A stretch of 23,753 nt of DNA from JAGZEG01 sp963930185 (lineage in GTDB: Bacteria > Actinomycetota > Coriobacteriia > Coriobacteriales > UMGS124). A program made the position numbers and the translations under genes. The first letter of the stretch is position 1; each line of letters opens with the position of its first letter. Below, piece after piece: positions 23,383 through 23,753 of the stretch. Under the pieces are notes generated by a model, which worked only from the letters and a program-made list of their open reading frames with translations, searched no databases and was not told the DNA's origin. The stretch is from assembly GCA_963930185.1 (NCBI GenBank), contig CAWVLT010000005.1, positions 1 to 23,753 of the forward strand. Direction: 5' to 3'.

Positions 23383-23753
23383 CCTGAATTTTCATTGCTA
23401 GTGCAACGCCCCCCGAGCGGGGCGGCCCATGGCGAGCGCTACGATGGCGCTTGCAAAGACGACATCGAGGGGGGCCGCCACGGGCCGCCGCCACGAGCAC
23501 ATCACCATCGAGGAGCGCGAGGAGATGACGGTCGGCCGGCGCGAGGGGAAGAGCATCCGCGCGACGGCCGGGGAGATCGGGCGCGGCCCCTCGACGGTCA
23601 AGCGCGAGCCGGGCCGCAACTCCCCGGGCGGGGGGCGGCGCCGCGCCTCGGCCGCCCGGCGCAGGGGCGACGCCAGGAGGCTTCGCCGCCGCAGGCGCGG
23701 GCGCCTGGGCGACCCCGCCCTGCGCTCGCTCGCGCAGGCGAGGGTCCTCCCGG
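23383..23753 (+). mobile_element. IS30-family insertion sequence, left-hand (5') part
   Basis: This starts with the left inverted repeat (23383-23410, CCTGAATTTTCATTGCTAGT then GCAACGCC) and runs off the window. It has the same orientation as the remnant at 1-465. Together they carry matching terminal repeats but do not necessarily come from one copy. It interrupts the LuxR gene at 22756. Confidence 0.8.
23429..23753 (+). CDS. IS30-family transposase, N-terminal part (cut by window end)
   Basis: The open frame from ATG 23429 (or ATG 23444) has no stop before the window ends, so only about 108 residues are visible. After a short leader comes HEHITIEEREEMTVGRREG, then SIRATAGEIGRGPSTVKREP and GRN. 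This is the N-terminal helix-turn-helix of IS30 transposases, which recognises the terminal repeats. A strongly basic Arg-rich stretch follows. Whether this copy is active cannot be told, because the DDE catalytic domain lies outside. Confidence 0.78.
   Translation, partial: MASATMALAKTTSRGAATGRRHEHITIEEREEMTVGRREGKSIRATAGEIGRGPSTVKREPGRNSPGGGRRRASAARRRGDARRLRRRRRGRLGDPALRSLAQARVLP

Noticed and set aside
1..23753. Idea that the window is one complete circular element with a single IS30 across its ends
   Set aside because: The visible transposase parts do not abut: the right end stops near residue 108, while the left begins well into the protein. The flanking genes are also unrelated. Two copies or an assembly break is simpler.

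Overview
This is high-G+C DNA, probably from an anaerobic gut- or oral-type actinobacterium of the class Coriobacteriia. The evidence is indirect: several Tat-exported FAD-dependent reductases of the fumarate/urocanate-reductase superfamily sit beside LuxR-type regulators that have about twelve membrane segments in front of a C-terminal helix-turn-helix. This regulator-reductase arrangement is characteristic of Eggerthellaceae and relatives. No rRNA, tRNA or CRISPR array was seen, so the genus is left open.

Layout. (1) 1-465: the 3' end of a decayed IS30-family element with its right inverted repeat. It has cut into an AlbA_2-domain gene (433-684, minus) that keeps its promoter and a palindromic operator-like site. 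(2) 993-6762, minus strand: a complete oligopeptide/dipeptide ABC importer operon in the order lipoprotein binding protein, two permeases, two ATPases, with overlapping start and stop codons. (3) 7084-10859: a 12-TM LuxR regulator divergent from a Tat-exported reductase with a C-terminal FMN-binding domain. (4) 11127-12260: a family 8 glycosyltransferase that may be translated from a leaderless mRNA. (5) 12261-13615: an A+T-richer island holding an Abi_2/AbiD-like abortive-infection gene with a HEPN-type RN-x3-H motif. (6) 13616-16826: a second LuxR/reductase pair in which both members are broken, the regulator by an in-frame TAG and the enzyme by an internal deletion plus frameshift. (7) 17004-18857 and 19049-20767: two further Tat flavoproteins facing each other. 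Two copies of a roughly 78-bp palindromic repeat flank the first of them. (8) 21017-22705: a third 12-TM LuxR gene, divergent from the 19049-20767 flavoprotein. (9) 22756-23382: a fourth LuxR gene, cut at its N-terminus by a second IS30 end whose transposase start runs off the window.

How it may work together. The exported flavoproteins would reduce, or otherwise transform, organic acceptors outside the membrane. Their membrane-embedded LuxR partners would sense the substrate or a related signal and control each divergent gene. No cytochrome or quinol dehydrogenase that could supply electrons lies in the window. The region looks like a plastic accessory locus in which regulator-enzyme modules are gained, duplicated and lost, with IS30 copies at both edges. 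All domain calls are by reading the sequence; no database search was run.
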